64,000 nt of DNA from an uncultured Elusimicrobia bacterium (GCA_903880015.1 CAIRNS010000020.1:1-64000); one strand, 5' to 3'; counted from the stretch's first letter, positions 17,032 through 24,274 are shown. Numbers and translations: made by a program. Notes: a model not told the origin generated them from the sequence alone.

Positions 17032-18075
17032 TCAATGCTTTGCCGCTGCAGACATGTCGGTATAGGTTGCCGGCACTTCCGGAGACAGTTGCAGCTGCCC
17101 CGTATCGTCAACCACAACGGCCTTAAACCCGGGCCGTTGAGATATTTTTTTGAACCCTATTTCTTTGCCCAACACGAAAAAAGCGGTTGACCAGGCGTCG
17201 GCGGCGAACGCGGTCGGGGCGATTACCGTAACGCTTTCCAGCCCGCGCGCCGAATAGCCGGTTGCAGGGTTCAGGATGTGGTGATACCGCGTGCCGTTAA
17301 CCATGATGAATTTCTCGTAATCTCCCGAGGTAGCCAAGCCCTCATTCTCGACCTCAATAACGCCGATAATCCCTTCGCCGCGGGGATTTTTTACACCAAT
17401 CCGCCATTTTCTATCGGGCTGAGACCTTCCCAAAGCGTAGAATTCTCCCCCGGTATCGACAAGGGCGTTTTTGATGCCGTCGGCTTTCAGAATCCGTACC
17501 GCTTCATCAGCCGCGTACCCGGAAACAACGGCCCCAAAATCCAAACCGACACCCTTCTGTCCGGCCCGAATCTCTTGGTCGGTAATCATTATTTTCCCCT
17601 CTTGGACCAACGGCAGAAGGGACTGTATGTCCTGCGGGCGGGGCAAGACCGGATTGTCGCTGTAAAAATGCCACAACTGCACCAGGGGATACACGCGGGG
17701 CTCCAGTACTCCATCGGATGCATCGTGAAACCGGGCGACACTGCGCGCGACGCGAATGATCTCGGGGTCGCGGATAGGAACGCCGCTGTTATTAAATTCT
17801 GAAAGCGGGCTTGTCGAAATCAGCACATTGAATTTTGCATCTATTTCGGCAAGACGGCTATAGGCGTGTTCTATTGCCTGCCGCGCATTTTTCTCGGACC
17901 CGGGGATAACGATGGAACACCGGGCCCCGAATAGAAAACGGACTCCCGTGACCGGTTCCCGGGCGCACCCAACCGCGAAAAGAATGCACATCAGTGCGCC
18001 GCCAAAAACAACGAAGACCTTGGCAAAATAGGCGGGACGAATATGAAACATACAGGAACCGCTATGGCGTATCAT
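17032..18075 (-). CDS. apbE: FAD:protein FMN transferase ApbE, lipoprotein
   Basis: 347 residues. A hydrophobic segment ends in the lipobox LFAVGC (Cys37), so it should be a membrane-anchored, periplasm-facing ApbE. Family motifs are good: GLDFGAVVSGYAADEAV, ALVDTGGEFYALG, ATSGDYEKF, RYHHILNPATGY and AADAWSTAFFVLG, the last with the metal-binding Asp. One deviation is S-G-Y where most members have K-G-Y. It transfers FMN to [S/T]-G-A-[S/T] motifs of exported proteins. The DUF3570 protein, with two such motifs, ends two bases upstream, which makes it the likely substrate. Confidence 0.92.
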   Translation of the reverse strand: MIRHSGSCMFHIRPAYFAKVFVVFGGALMCILFAVGCAREPVTGVRFLFGARCSIVIPGSEKNARQAIEHAYSRLAEIDAKFNVLISTSPLSEFNNSGVPIRDPEIIRVARSVARFHDASDGVLEPRVYPLVQLWHFYSDNPVLPRPQDIQSLLPLVQEGKIMITDQEIRAGQKGVGLDFGAVVSGYAADEAVRILKADGIKNALVDTGGEFYALGRSQPDRKWRIGVKNPRGEGIIGVIEVENEGLATSGDYEKFIMVNGTRYHHILNPATGYSARGLESVTVIAPTAFAADAWSTAFFVLGKEIGFKKISQRPGFKAVVVDDTGQLQLSPEVPATYTDMSAAAKH

Positions 18076-18077
18076 GA

Positions 18078-19184
18078 TTACATTTTCATATGTAGGCTCA
18101 GATAGAGAATCTGAGCCATCAGATCGGATTTTGACACCGAATTATAGACATGGTCATAGTTTATGTACGAAGACTGATCATACTGTTCAAACATGATATC
18201 AATAGTCAGACCGGGCAATACCTCGTACTGCACACCGGCGCCATAGAGTCCTGCAGAAAATGCAGCCAATTTCTGGTCGTCAGTCATATACAGCTCTTCC
18301 TGCGTGTACACATTTTTATAGAACGAGGCAGCACCTTGGGCATAATAGCGGGCCCGCAGTGATACCATTAATGTGTCGGTAAGATAGCGGTTATATTTGA
18401 CCCCCAATGTGTTGGACAGAACGCCCCAGTTATCGTAATAGTAGCGGTAATCGAACTGAATCGACGAGAGCAGGATCCCCTCGATCGCAACATTATAGAA
18501 CAGTCCGAAAGCTTCCTTGTCGCGAACGGCAGGATGGCGTTCCATATAATAGAAATCATTTATGGGGATGCGGTGATACGGGTTGCCTAAATACCCGTCA
18601 TCGCGCGCGAAACTTCCCACAATCCGCATTTCCGTGCTCGGCGTCAGCACCCGGGTGTACGCAAGATCATAAATCTTTGACAGACGGGTGTCGGTCCAGG
18701 CAACGCCGAAAGGGAATAGTTTATCATTGAAATTCGAATAACTCAGTGACAACGCCTGATTGCGATTATCAAATTCCGTGGTCCATGAAAGGAAATAGGA
18801 AACGGAAGAATAATCATCCTCACCGCTGTGGTCGCCCGTAATCGAAAATGTGTTGTTCTTTATTTTCTGCGCGATGCCGGCCGATATTTCCCGGCGATAT
18901 TCGATATGATCAGGCGTAACATGTGCCGTAGCGCCGGTTATGCCATCGAGTATCGGAATCTTGCGGGAGGCCCCGGATATGCCGTCGACAATCCGCGTCA
19001 TGGTCAGCTTTGTTTTCGGCGTCAGGTCGATCGAAGCATCCAGACCCTCTGTCGTGACATTCGTCATGTTATTGTCGCTGTAGGCCACGTACTTAAACCC
19101 CACGTCCCGCTCAGCACGCACTCTCCCCGCGCTAAATAACAGGAGAAGCGCTGCACATAATGAACGCTGCAGGAACTTAAGCAT
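18078..19184 (-). CDS. DUF3570 outer-membrane protein with two candidate flavinylation motifs
   Basis: 368 residues with a signal peptide (1-24, cleavage near RVRA). From about 95 on it is a run of alternating amphipathic strands rich in Tyr, as in outer-membrane barrels. I assign DUF3570 from its appearance and its ApbE/TlpA/DUF4266 neighbours. Before the barrel lie two closely spaced motifs, D67-G-I-S-G-A-S73 and D80-G-I-T-G-A-T86. Both fit the D-x-x-[S/T]-G-A-[S/T] site that ApbE flavinylates in NqrC and RnfG; Ser73 and Thr86 would carry the FMN. The ATG abuts the tlpA stop codon, so translation is coupled. Function is not established; a role in electron transfer at the outer membrane is inferred. 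Confidence 0.8.
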   Translation of the reverse strand: MLKFLQRSLCAALLLLFSAGRVRAERDVGFKYVAYSDNNMTNVTTEGLDASIDLTPKTKLTMTRIVDGISGASRKIPILDGITGATAHVTPDHIEYRREISAGIAQKIKNNTFSITGDHSGEDDYSSVSYFLSWTTEFDNRNQALSLSYSNFNDKLFPFGVAWTDTRLSKIYDLAYTRVLTPSTEMRIVGSFARDDGYLGNPYHRIPINDFYYMERHPAVRDKEAFGLFYNVAIEGILLSSIQFDYRYYYDNWGVLSNTLGVKYNRYLTDTLMVSLRARYYAQGAASFYKNVYTQEELYMTDDQKLAAFSAGLYGAGVQYEVLPGLTIDIMFEQYDQSSYINYDHVYNSVSKSDLMAQILYLSLHMKM

Positions 19185-19712
19185 CTATTTATCGTGCGCC
19201 TTTCCGGTAGATGGCAGAGTCGACTGAATCTCGTTAAACAACTTTTCAAAATCAGCAGGCGGACGGGGACCCGCAAAGCGTACTATGCCGTCGCCGTCTA
19301 TGATCATATTATACGGGAAACCAGCGAGCCCATACTGTTTGGCAACCGCGGTATTGGGATCCAAAAGAACGGGAAAAGGCAATTGGAACTTTGCAATGAA
19401 ACGCTGCACCTTTTCCTGGCGTTCCTGCACGCTAATCGAGACAATGACCAGCCCGCTATCTTTGTATTTCGCGTACAGTTCCTTGAGCGTAGCCATCTCC
19501 TCCTGACAATTCTCGCACCATGTCGCGAAAAAATTAACAAAAACAATCCGTTTGTGCCGGTAGCTCTCCAGCGCGAACTCTGATGTTCCCGCAGCGTCGT
19601 TTAAGGTAAATGTCGGAGCGATATCATCAACCTTCACCGCCGTCAGCGCCTGCGATGCCAGCACTCCCAACCCCATAATCACCGCTGCTGCAACTACTGC
19701 AATTTTCTTCAT
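19185..19712 (-). CDS. TlpA-like periplasmic thioredoxin
   Basis: 175 residues from the ATG at 19712 (MKKIAVVAAAVIMG), preceded by AAGGAGAG; the frame is open further upstream. A cleavable signal peptide is followed by an AhpC/TSA-type thioredoxin fold. The active site is W-C-E-N-C (Cys66 and Cys69) after VFVNFFAT, and the cis-Pro loop is GFPYNMII. This is the TlpA/ResA group of reductants or peroxidatic proteins. It lies between the DUF4266 lipoprotein gene (22 bases) and the DUF3570 gene (0 bases). CcdA at the end of the operon should keep it reduced. Confidence 0.88.
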   Translation of the reverse strand: MKKIAVVAAAVIMGLGVLASQALTAVKVDDIAPTFTLNDAAGTSEFALESYRHKRIVFVNFFATWCENCQEEMATLKELYAKYKDSGLVIVSISVQERQEKVQRFIAKFQLPFPVLLDPNTAVAKQYGLAGFPYNMIIDGDGIVRFAGPRPPADFEKLFNEIQSTLPSTGKAHDK

Positions 19713-19734
19713 AATTCTCTCCTTGTGTTCATCG

Positions 19735-19965
19735 TTACTTGCATCCGCATCCGCCGCCCGCACCGCCGTACCCCCCGCTGGAGGCCTCGCGCGCGTTCAG
19801 CATGTGCTGCTCATAAGTCGAACTGCCCTGCTCGCTGATAAACTTCATGCTCGGGTCCGCCAATAGGCCTTTCTGCCACGGCGAGACCGTAGTGCATCCG
19901 CTCGCCAAAGTCATTCCTACTGCCAACGCCGCCAACAACCATCCTGTCTTGCATGTTCGTTTCAT
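19735..19965 (-). CDS. DUF4266 small lipoprotein with C-terminal Cys-Gly-Cys
   Basis: 76 residues from the ATG at 19965, which has AGGA upstream; a start 21 bases earlier overlaps the preceding stop. A signal peptide ends in the lipobox LASGC (Cys24). Then comes the W-Q-K-G-x-L-A-D-P-x-M segment that I associate with DUF4266, and a Gly-rich tail AREASSGGYGGAGGGCGCK ending in C73-G-C75. The paired cysteines at the very end look like a metal, disulfide or cofactor site. Proteins of this family are seen, as I recall, next to DUF3570, TlpA-like and ApbE genes. The biochemical role is unknown. Confidence 0.8.
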   Translation of the reverse strand: MKRTCKTGWLLAALAVGMTLASGCTTVSPWQKGLLADPSMKFISEQGSSTYEQHMLNAREASSGGYGGAGGGCGCK

Positions 19966-19982
19966 AAATTCATTCCTGTATC

Positions 19983-21506
19983 TCAAGGCGTATAATTTGC
20001 CGAGAGCGAGGTTATGTATGTCCCGTTATTCCCGGTGGAGCTTGTCGCAGTAGCCCCGATACTGATTGTCCCGGAAAAAGGCATCTCAACGCTGTTCTGA
20101 GTACGCGCAACTATGCGGTACCGATAGTTACCAGCTGACACGACCGTCCCTGCAGTATTATTGGGAGGGTTCCACGATGCGGTATAACTGCCGGCAGACT
20201 TGCTCGCGCCCGTGGTCCCGTTCGTCTGATGGGTTGAGGCATTCCACCACGTCGGCAAATAGGTGCTGCTCCCCGCGGCATGCGTGGTCACAAAAAGAGT
20301 CCTGACAAAAACACCGTTATTATCTTCAATCCATACCGCTACTTCAGGTTTTGTATTCTGCGTATAACTCACGACCGCGGTGCTGGCAGCGTCCGGCTTT
20401 ACTCCGGCCGTAGTGATATGCAGGACGATTGGCTGGGTGGTACCCCAATTGTTCAGGGCATCTTTGCCATGTACATAAACAGTGTGGTCGCCGGTTATGA
20501 GCGCGGCTATATTGACCGCTGTTTTGGTAACGGCTTCCGTGGGAGAATTGAAAGCGCCATCCACGGCCGTCATTGCAACGCCGGCGCCGTTAGCCCCCAC
20601 CGTGTCAACAAAATACTCCGCCGCCGAAATGTTGGCATTACCGACGGCGGCATCTGAAATCGTTGCCGTAATAGTTATAGTGGTTACTCCGGCAGTGGGG
20701 TTCGGCGTCAAAGCGGGTCCGACGGTCACCTGAGGACCGGTTGTATCTGATCCACCACCCGCCGAAACGGTGAGTGCAAAAGTTTGTGAAGCGCCCCAGT
20801 TATTGGACGCATCGCGACCGTTAACATAGAGCGTGTGAGCCCCCGCCGACAGCCCGGTCATCGTCACCAAGCCGCTGACGCTTTCCGTTACAGAATTATA
20901 CACACCATCTTGGGCGTTAAGCACAATACCCGCGCCGTTAGCGCCCTGCGCATCTATAAAGCATTCTGCAGCCGTCACATTGGAACCCCCGGTGCTCGCA
21001 TCGGAAACCAGTGCGGTTACGAGCACCGCGGTCGATCCCGCAGTAGGATTGGGAGTCGCGCTCAAACTGCTGGTCAGCGGCCCCGTAGTATCGGACCCGA
21101 CATTCTCCGTCGTAAAATTGAGGAGCGCCGATGTTACGCTATTGCCCAGCGTATCATAACTGGTAGCAACAAAATAGTATTTGGTGCCTGAGACAAGGTT
21201 GGTGAGATCTACCGCGTGCGCAACAGTGGCGTCAAGCGCGGCAATCTCTGTCCCGAGCGCGGCTGTCAGGCCATAATTAACGCGGGATGCCGCCGGCTTG
21301 ACCGTGCGCCAAACAATCTGCGCGCTATTATTAGTGATTGCAGAAGCAAAAAGGTCGGTTATACTGGGTGGTTGAACCGTGTTCGCAGGTCGCGGAGGAA
21401 CAGGCAGTATCTGACGGAATATTTGATCACAACCGGTCAGCGTGAACACTGCTATAAGAGAAAAAACCAACACCATATATAGGGAATGTTTCAAGAATAT
21501 CCTCAA
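19983..21506 (-). CDS. Lipoprotein with FN3, two repeats and a DUF2271-like C-terminus
   Basis: 507 residues from a TTG at 21506, kept because it supplies the basic n-region; the next ATG is at 21476. The lipobox is LTGC (Cys26). Residues about 45-135 form an FN3 domain. Two repeats of about 115 residues follow (138-250 and 253-368), each starting S-D-T-T-G-P and containing NNWG. The last 135 residues resemble DUF2271: VAVWIEDNNGVFVRTL, a Trp-Trp pair, then N-G-T-T-G-A-S-K-S-A-G (TGAS at 432-435) and SWN. The TGAS resembles an ApbE flavinylation site, with Asn in place of the leading Asp. First gene of the redox operon. Confidence 0.72.
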   Translation of the reverse strand: MRIFLKHSLYMVLVFSLIAVFTLTGCDQIFRQILPVPPRPANTVQPPSITDLFASAITNNSAQIVWRTVKPAASRVNYGLTAALGTEIAALDATVAHAVDLTNLVSGTKYYFVATSYDTLGNSVTSALLNFTTENVGSDTTGPLTSSLSATPNPTAGSTAVLVTALVSDASTGGSNVTAAECFIDAQGANGAGIVLNAQDGVYNSVTESVSGLVTMTGLSAGAHTLYVNGRDASNNWGASQTFALTVSAGGGSDTTGPQVTVGPALTPNPTAGVTTITITATISDAAVGNANISAAEYFVDTVGANGAGVAMTAVDGAFNSPTEAVTKTAVNIAALITGDHTVYVHGKDALNNWGTTQPIVLHITTAGVKPDAASTAVVSYTQNTKPEVAVWIEDNNGVFVRTLFVTTHAAGSSTYLPTWWNASTHQTNGTTGASKSAGSYTASWNPPNNTAGTVVSAGNYRYRIVARTQNSVEMPFSGTISIGATATSSTGNNGTYITSLSANYTP

Positions 21507-21695
21507 AAAAGCAACTCGTCATATTTGTTTCACCGTTATATGAAACTGCTGCGGCCTTCAGTGAGTCCTGTCTATTTTGCCGAGAGAACAACCCCGACAA
21601 ATCGAAGATTTGACACCGCCTTCATCTGCAGATGTCATACTCTTTTCAATGGGCCTTTCAGTCACAAACGAGCATAGACAGCCATAACTGTTATG

Positions 21696-21720
21696 TAATG
21701 ATACTATATTACTATCATTA
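21696..21720. promoter_or_regulatory. Inverted repeat inside the promoter, candidate operator
   Basis: Arms TAATGATA (21696-21703) and TATCATTA (21713-21720) are perfect inverted repeats with a 9-base centre. They span the whole promoter spacer and the -10 element, so a bound dimer would block RNA polymerase. The Rrf2 protein encoded in the operon is the natural candidate; this is inference. Confidence 0.6.
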
Positions 21721-21726
21721 TGTCAA
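21698..21726 (-). promoter_or_regulatory. Promoter of the flavin/thiol redox operon
   Basis: Reading leftward, TTGACA (21721-21726), a 17-base spacer and TATCAT (21698-21703). Transcription should start near 21691, giving a leader of about 185 bases before the first gene. The leader contains small hairpins, for example CAAATC/GATTTG and GTTTCA/TGAAAC. Confidence 0.75.
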
Positions 21727-21781
21727 CAAGTAGCCGGCACAACGGACTCCATTCAAACGAATTACGCAAGTCAACCCGCTC

Positions 21782-21818
21782 AAAAAAGAGGCCGCGGGGA
21801 CACTGATGTCCCCGCGGC
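21782..21818 (-). terminator. Intrinsic terminator after the glutamate synthase-like gene
   Basis: A perfect 12-bp stem, GCCGCGGGGACA (21791-21802) and TGTCCCCGCGGC (21807-21818), closes on a four-base loop. On the minus strand it is followed by CTCTTTTTTG. Confidence 0.9.
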
Positions 21819-21861
21819 ATAGCAACCTGCCCACAACTGGGGCGTCTGTAATGATGCTTGA

Positions 21862-23451
21862 TTATTTCAGGATTTTTTCTGCCTCGTTACGATACGCTTC
21901 CATAACATACGGTATGCCGGACACCTGCGCGCATTCCGTCGTTAAGGACATGATATCTTTTCTTCCCACTAACGAAAGATTGAAGTTTCTGCTGCCTGCC
22001 ATAAATTGCTGCAAACCAACTTTAAATTTCTGCGCGTAGGTATACAGGCCTATCGCCCCCAACGGAATATTCGCCAGTTCCGCGCCGTATTTCTTTTTAA
22101 GGTGTTCATAGGAGACAAATATCTCTTCCACCTTCGTCCCGTACTTGGCAATGGTCTTGGGCAACTCGTTGCTCTTAATCCATGTATCAATATTCTTGCC
22201 TACCATGCCCGGAATCATAAGCGCGCGCCCCATGCAGACCGCTTTAAAGTACGGATTTCCCATTGCCAGCGCTTTATAAACTCCGTCCTCGGTTGAAAAA
22301 CCGCCCGCCATAGCAAGGTCCGGCACGCGAATTTTCTTTTTCCGTAACTTCTCCGCGAATTCATACGCAAGCGCCTGCAGATAAAATGTCGGGATACCCC
22401 ACTCATTCATCATGGGCCACGGGCTCATCCCGGTTCCGCCCGGCGCACCGTCAATGGTAATTAAATCCAATTTTGCTTCGGCACCCCAGCGCAGAGCCAT
22501 AGCCAGTTCGACCATGGAATATGCGCCTGTCTTGAGCGTTATCCGTTTAAACCCGAGCTTGCGCAACCGCGCTACTTCTTTGACAAACCCTTCCTGCGTT
22601 ACAAACCCGAGACGAGAATGGCGTTCAAACTCATGAATTGCGCCTTCGCGATATCCTTCCTGAATTTCCGTAAGCGTCGGGTCCGGCGTTACCACGTAGC
22701 CCCGCTTTTTCAGTTCAATCGCGCGTGCAATTTCTTTTACCTTGATTTCGCCACCGATACATTTTGCGCCTTGTCCCCATTTCAGCTCGATGGTGTCAAG
22801 ATGATGTTTTTCGATGACATATTCCGCAACGCCCAGGCGCGTGTCCTCGACATTCATTTGCACCAGTATTTCGCCGAACCCCTCGTGATATTTTTTGTAG
22901 GTATTTATCCGGCGGTCCATCTCGGGCGATATTTTTATCTTGCCGGCAGCGGTTCTTTCCAGACCAGGATCAATCCCGCACACATTCTCGCCGCACACCA
23001 GCGTGACGCCGGAAATAGCCGCCCCGACCGCAAAATGTTCCCAGTTTTTGCGCGCAATCTCCGTCGAACCCAGCGCTCCGGTGAATATAGGCACTTTCAT
23101 TTTAACTTTTTTTGTCCACCCGTATTCAGTTTCCGTACTGACCGCGGGGAAGATTGCCGTGTCAGGCCCGGGCACCACATTTTTCGGCAAACCCTTGGCC
23201 CCGACCGCATATCCTTGAATATTCAAATGAGAATAATCGAGGGGATAATTCTTGTTCGCGCCGGATGTTATCTCGCCGAACGGGCCCGGATAAATCACCT
23301 CTCTGCCCCGAAATGAAGAAAGCCATATCTCACACCCGCCTTTACATCCATCTATGCAGTTCGTACACAGACCGGACATCGGCACAACATCTTTCGACCG
23401 GTTAAATGTACCGGTTGCTTCAACTGCATTAGGCCGTCTCAGGTTCGCCAT
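21862..23451 (-). CDS. FMN-binding glutamate synthase family protein (GltS domain, stand-alone)
   Basis: 529 residues. The N-terminus has a ferredoxin-like cysteine set, C29-x2-C32-x3-C36-x3-C40 (CTNCIDGCKGGC). The rest is the FMN-binding TIM barrel shared with the GltB synthase domain, with LIT IDGAPGGTGMSPWP as the phosphate/FMN loop and MAGGFSTEDGVYKALAMG later. It lacks an amidotransferase domain, so it is of the archaeal-type/stand-alone group. Ammonium-dependent or other Fe-S/FMN chemistry is possible and the reaction is not certain. A strong Shine-Dalgarno AGGAGG precedes the ATG. The upstream 200 bases contain a structured segment with a terminator. Confidence 0.85.
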   Translation of the reverse strand: MANLRRPNAVEATGTFNRSKDVVPMSGLCTNCIDGCKGGCEIWLSSFRGREVIYPGPFGEITSGANKNYPLDYSHLNIQGYAVGAKGLPKNVVPGPDTAIFPAVSTETEYGWTKKVKMKVPIFTGALGSTEIARKNWEHFAVGAAISGVTLVCGENVCGIDPGLERTAAGKIKISPEMDRRINTYKKYHEGFGEILVQMNVEDTRLGVAEYVIEKHHLDTIELKWGQGAKCIGGEIKVKEIARAIELKKRGYVVTPDPTLTEIQEGYREGAIHEFERHSRLGFVTQEGFVKEVARLRKLGFKRITLKTGAYSMVELAMALRWGAEAKLDLITIDGAPGGTGMSPWPMMNEWGIPTFYLQALAYEFAEKLRKKKIRVPDLAMAGGFSTEDGVYKALAMGNPYFKAVCMGRALMIPGMVGKNIDTWIKSNELPKTIAKYGTKVEEIFVSYEHLKKKYGAELANIPLGAIGLYTYAQKFKVGLQQFMAGSRNFNLSLVGRKDIMSLTTECAQVSGIPYVMEAYRNEAEKILK

Positions 23452-23499
23452 GTGCTACCTCCTGTGATAGATTACCTTCTCCGAAAATTATTGTGACAT

Positions 23500-23531
23500 A
23501 AAAAAACACATCCCCTTACAGCTTGGATGTG
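23500..23531 (-). terminator. Intrinsic terminator or attenuator upstream of the glutamate synthase-like gene
   Basis: On the minus strand CACATCC (23525-23531), a loop of 11 bases and GGATGTG (23507-23513) form a 7-bp stem, followed by seven T residues. It lies about 130 bases after the PC4-like gene and 50 bases before the next start codon. It could end the upstream transcript or act as a conditional attenuator. Confidence 0.8.
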
Positions 23532-23532
23532 C

Positions 23533-23640
23533 TGATATACGCCGCATCACGGACGCATGTACAAATTTCTCTGGCAACAGACCGATGCAGTAAACGGATA
23601 ACACACCTCCGCCAGTAGTGCGGTCACCTACGCCATTTTT
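23533..23640 (-). other. Structured segment before the terminator, possible leader RNA
   Basis: About 108 bases with several nested pairings on the minus strand: CCGC/GCGG around a 7-base loop, TCTG/CAGA around TTGC, and GCATC with GATGC enclosing the latter. I cannot match it to a known riboswitch class. It may be only the 3' end of the upstream transcript. Confidence 0.3.
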
Positions 23641-23658
23641 CTCAAAAACAGTATTACA

Positions 23659-24123
23659 TTATGCGACAACACCTTCGAACGCTTTGAGTTTTTGCAGGGC
23701 GGCGCACATATCTTTCATGACCGTGGCAGAAAATGAAATGCCGCGGCCCGGAAGGAATGCACCGTCTTTGAGATAAAAAGTGCGGATGTGGATAACTTTT
23801 GCGCCTTTAAAATCGCTTAAATAGGCAACAATTTTATTTTTATCGGTTGCATCGAATTCCAGGTTGAATTCCTGTTTCGGGTCGGCAATAAACTTTTCAA
23901 ATGCCGCGATTATGGGCGAGATGTGCGCGAAGGACAGCCAGACTCCTTTTTTTGTCGGGCGGGCAAGGGGGTCGTTAGGAAAATAGAAGTATACCCGCAG
24001 ATCAATTTTATTGTTTTTCAGTACAGAGATTCGTATCTCTTCCAAACTGTTTTTTTTGACCGTGGCGACCGGCTTCGCGTTTGCAAAAATGTTCCCAACA
24101 GCCGTTTCTATTTTTTCTTCCAT
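23659..24123 (-). CDS. Protein with two PC4/p15-like single-stranded DNA-binding repeats
   Basis: 154 residues from the ATG at 24123, chosen for the AAGGGG upstream. Two stretches resemble the PC4 coactivator fold. The first is about residues 28-80 (EIRISVLKNNKIDLRVYF, then KKGVWLSFAHISPII). The second is about 95-148 (KVIHIRTFYLKDG, then GRGISFSATVMKDMCAAL). Each has strand-rich Ile-x-Ile-Arg sequence, a K/R-G-x-x-L/F-S turn and a closing helix, as in bacterial PC4-like proteins that bind single-stranded nucleic acid. A double copy in one chain is unusual, since PC4 normally dimerises. Assigned by pattern only. Confidence 0.6.
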   Translation of the reverse strand: MEEKIETAVGNIFANAKPVATVKKNSLEEIRISVLKNNKIDLRVYFYFPNDPLARPTKKGVWLSFAHISPIIAAFEKFIADPKQEFNLEFDATDKNKIVAYLSDFKGAKVIHIRTFYLKDGAFLPGRGISFSATVMKDMCAALQKLKAFEGVVA

Positions 24124-24261
24124 TGCGCGCCCCTTTCGCATACGATGGGATGACCATGCCGATTCAATAATCACCATACTGCATTGCGTACTGCGTCCTA
24201 TATTATCTGTCCAACTGTAATGTATTTTATATTATAAGTATAAAAACATCAAATATTATTG

Positions 24262-24267
24262 TATAAT
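24262..24267 (+). promoter_or_regulatory. -10 element of nadK, leaderless arrangement
   Basis: TATAAT lies seven bases before the nadK ATG. The matching -35 region (TATAAA at 24239-24244, 17-base spacing) is weak, but the surroundings are very AT-rich. Transcription would begin at or next to the ATG, and there is no Shine-Dalgarno. Confidence 0.6.
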
Positions 24268-24274
24268 TATTTAT

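Larger units (their letters stand above)
21507..21861. other. Intergenic region of 355 bases between two leftward genes
   Basis: No gene is supported here. It contains, from right to left, the terminator of the glutamate synthase-like gene (21782-21818), the promoter and inverted repeat (21696-21726) and the long leader of the redox operon (21507-21691). Confidence 0.7.

Noticed and set aside
23533-23640. Known riboswitch class (FMN, glutamine, THF, SAM, TPP) upstream of the glutamate synthase-like gene
   Set aside because: None of the conserved core sequences that I can recall for these classes fits the segment.
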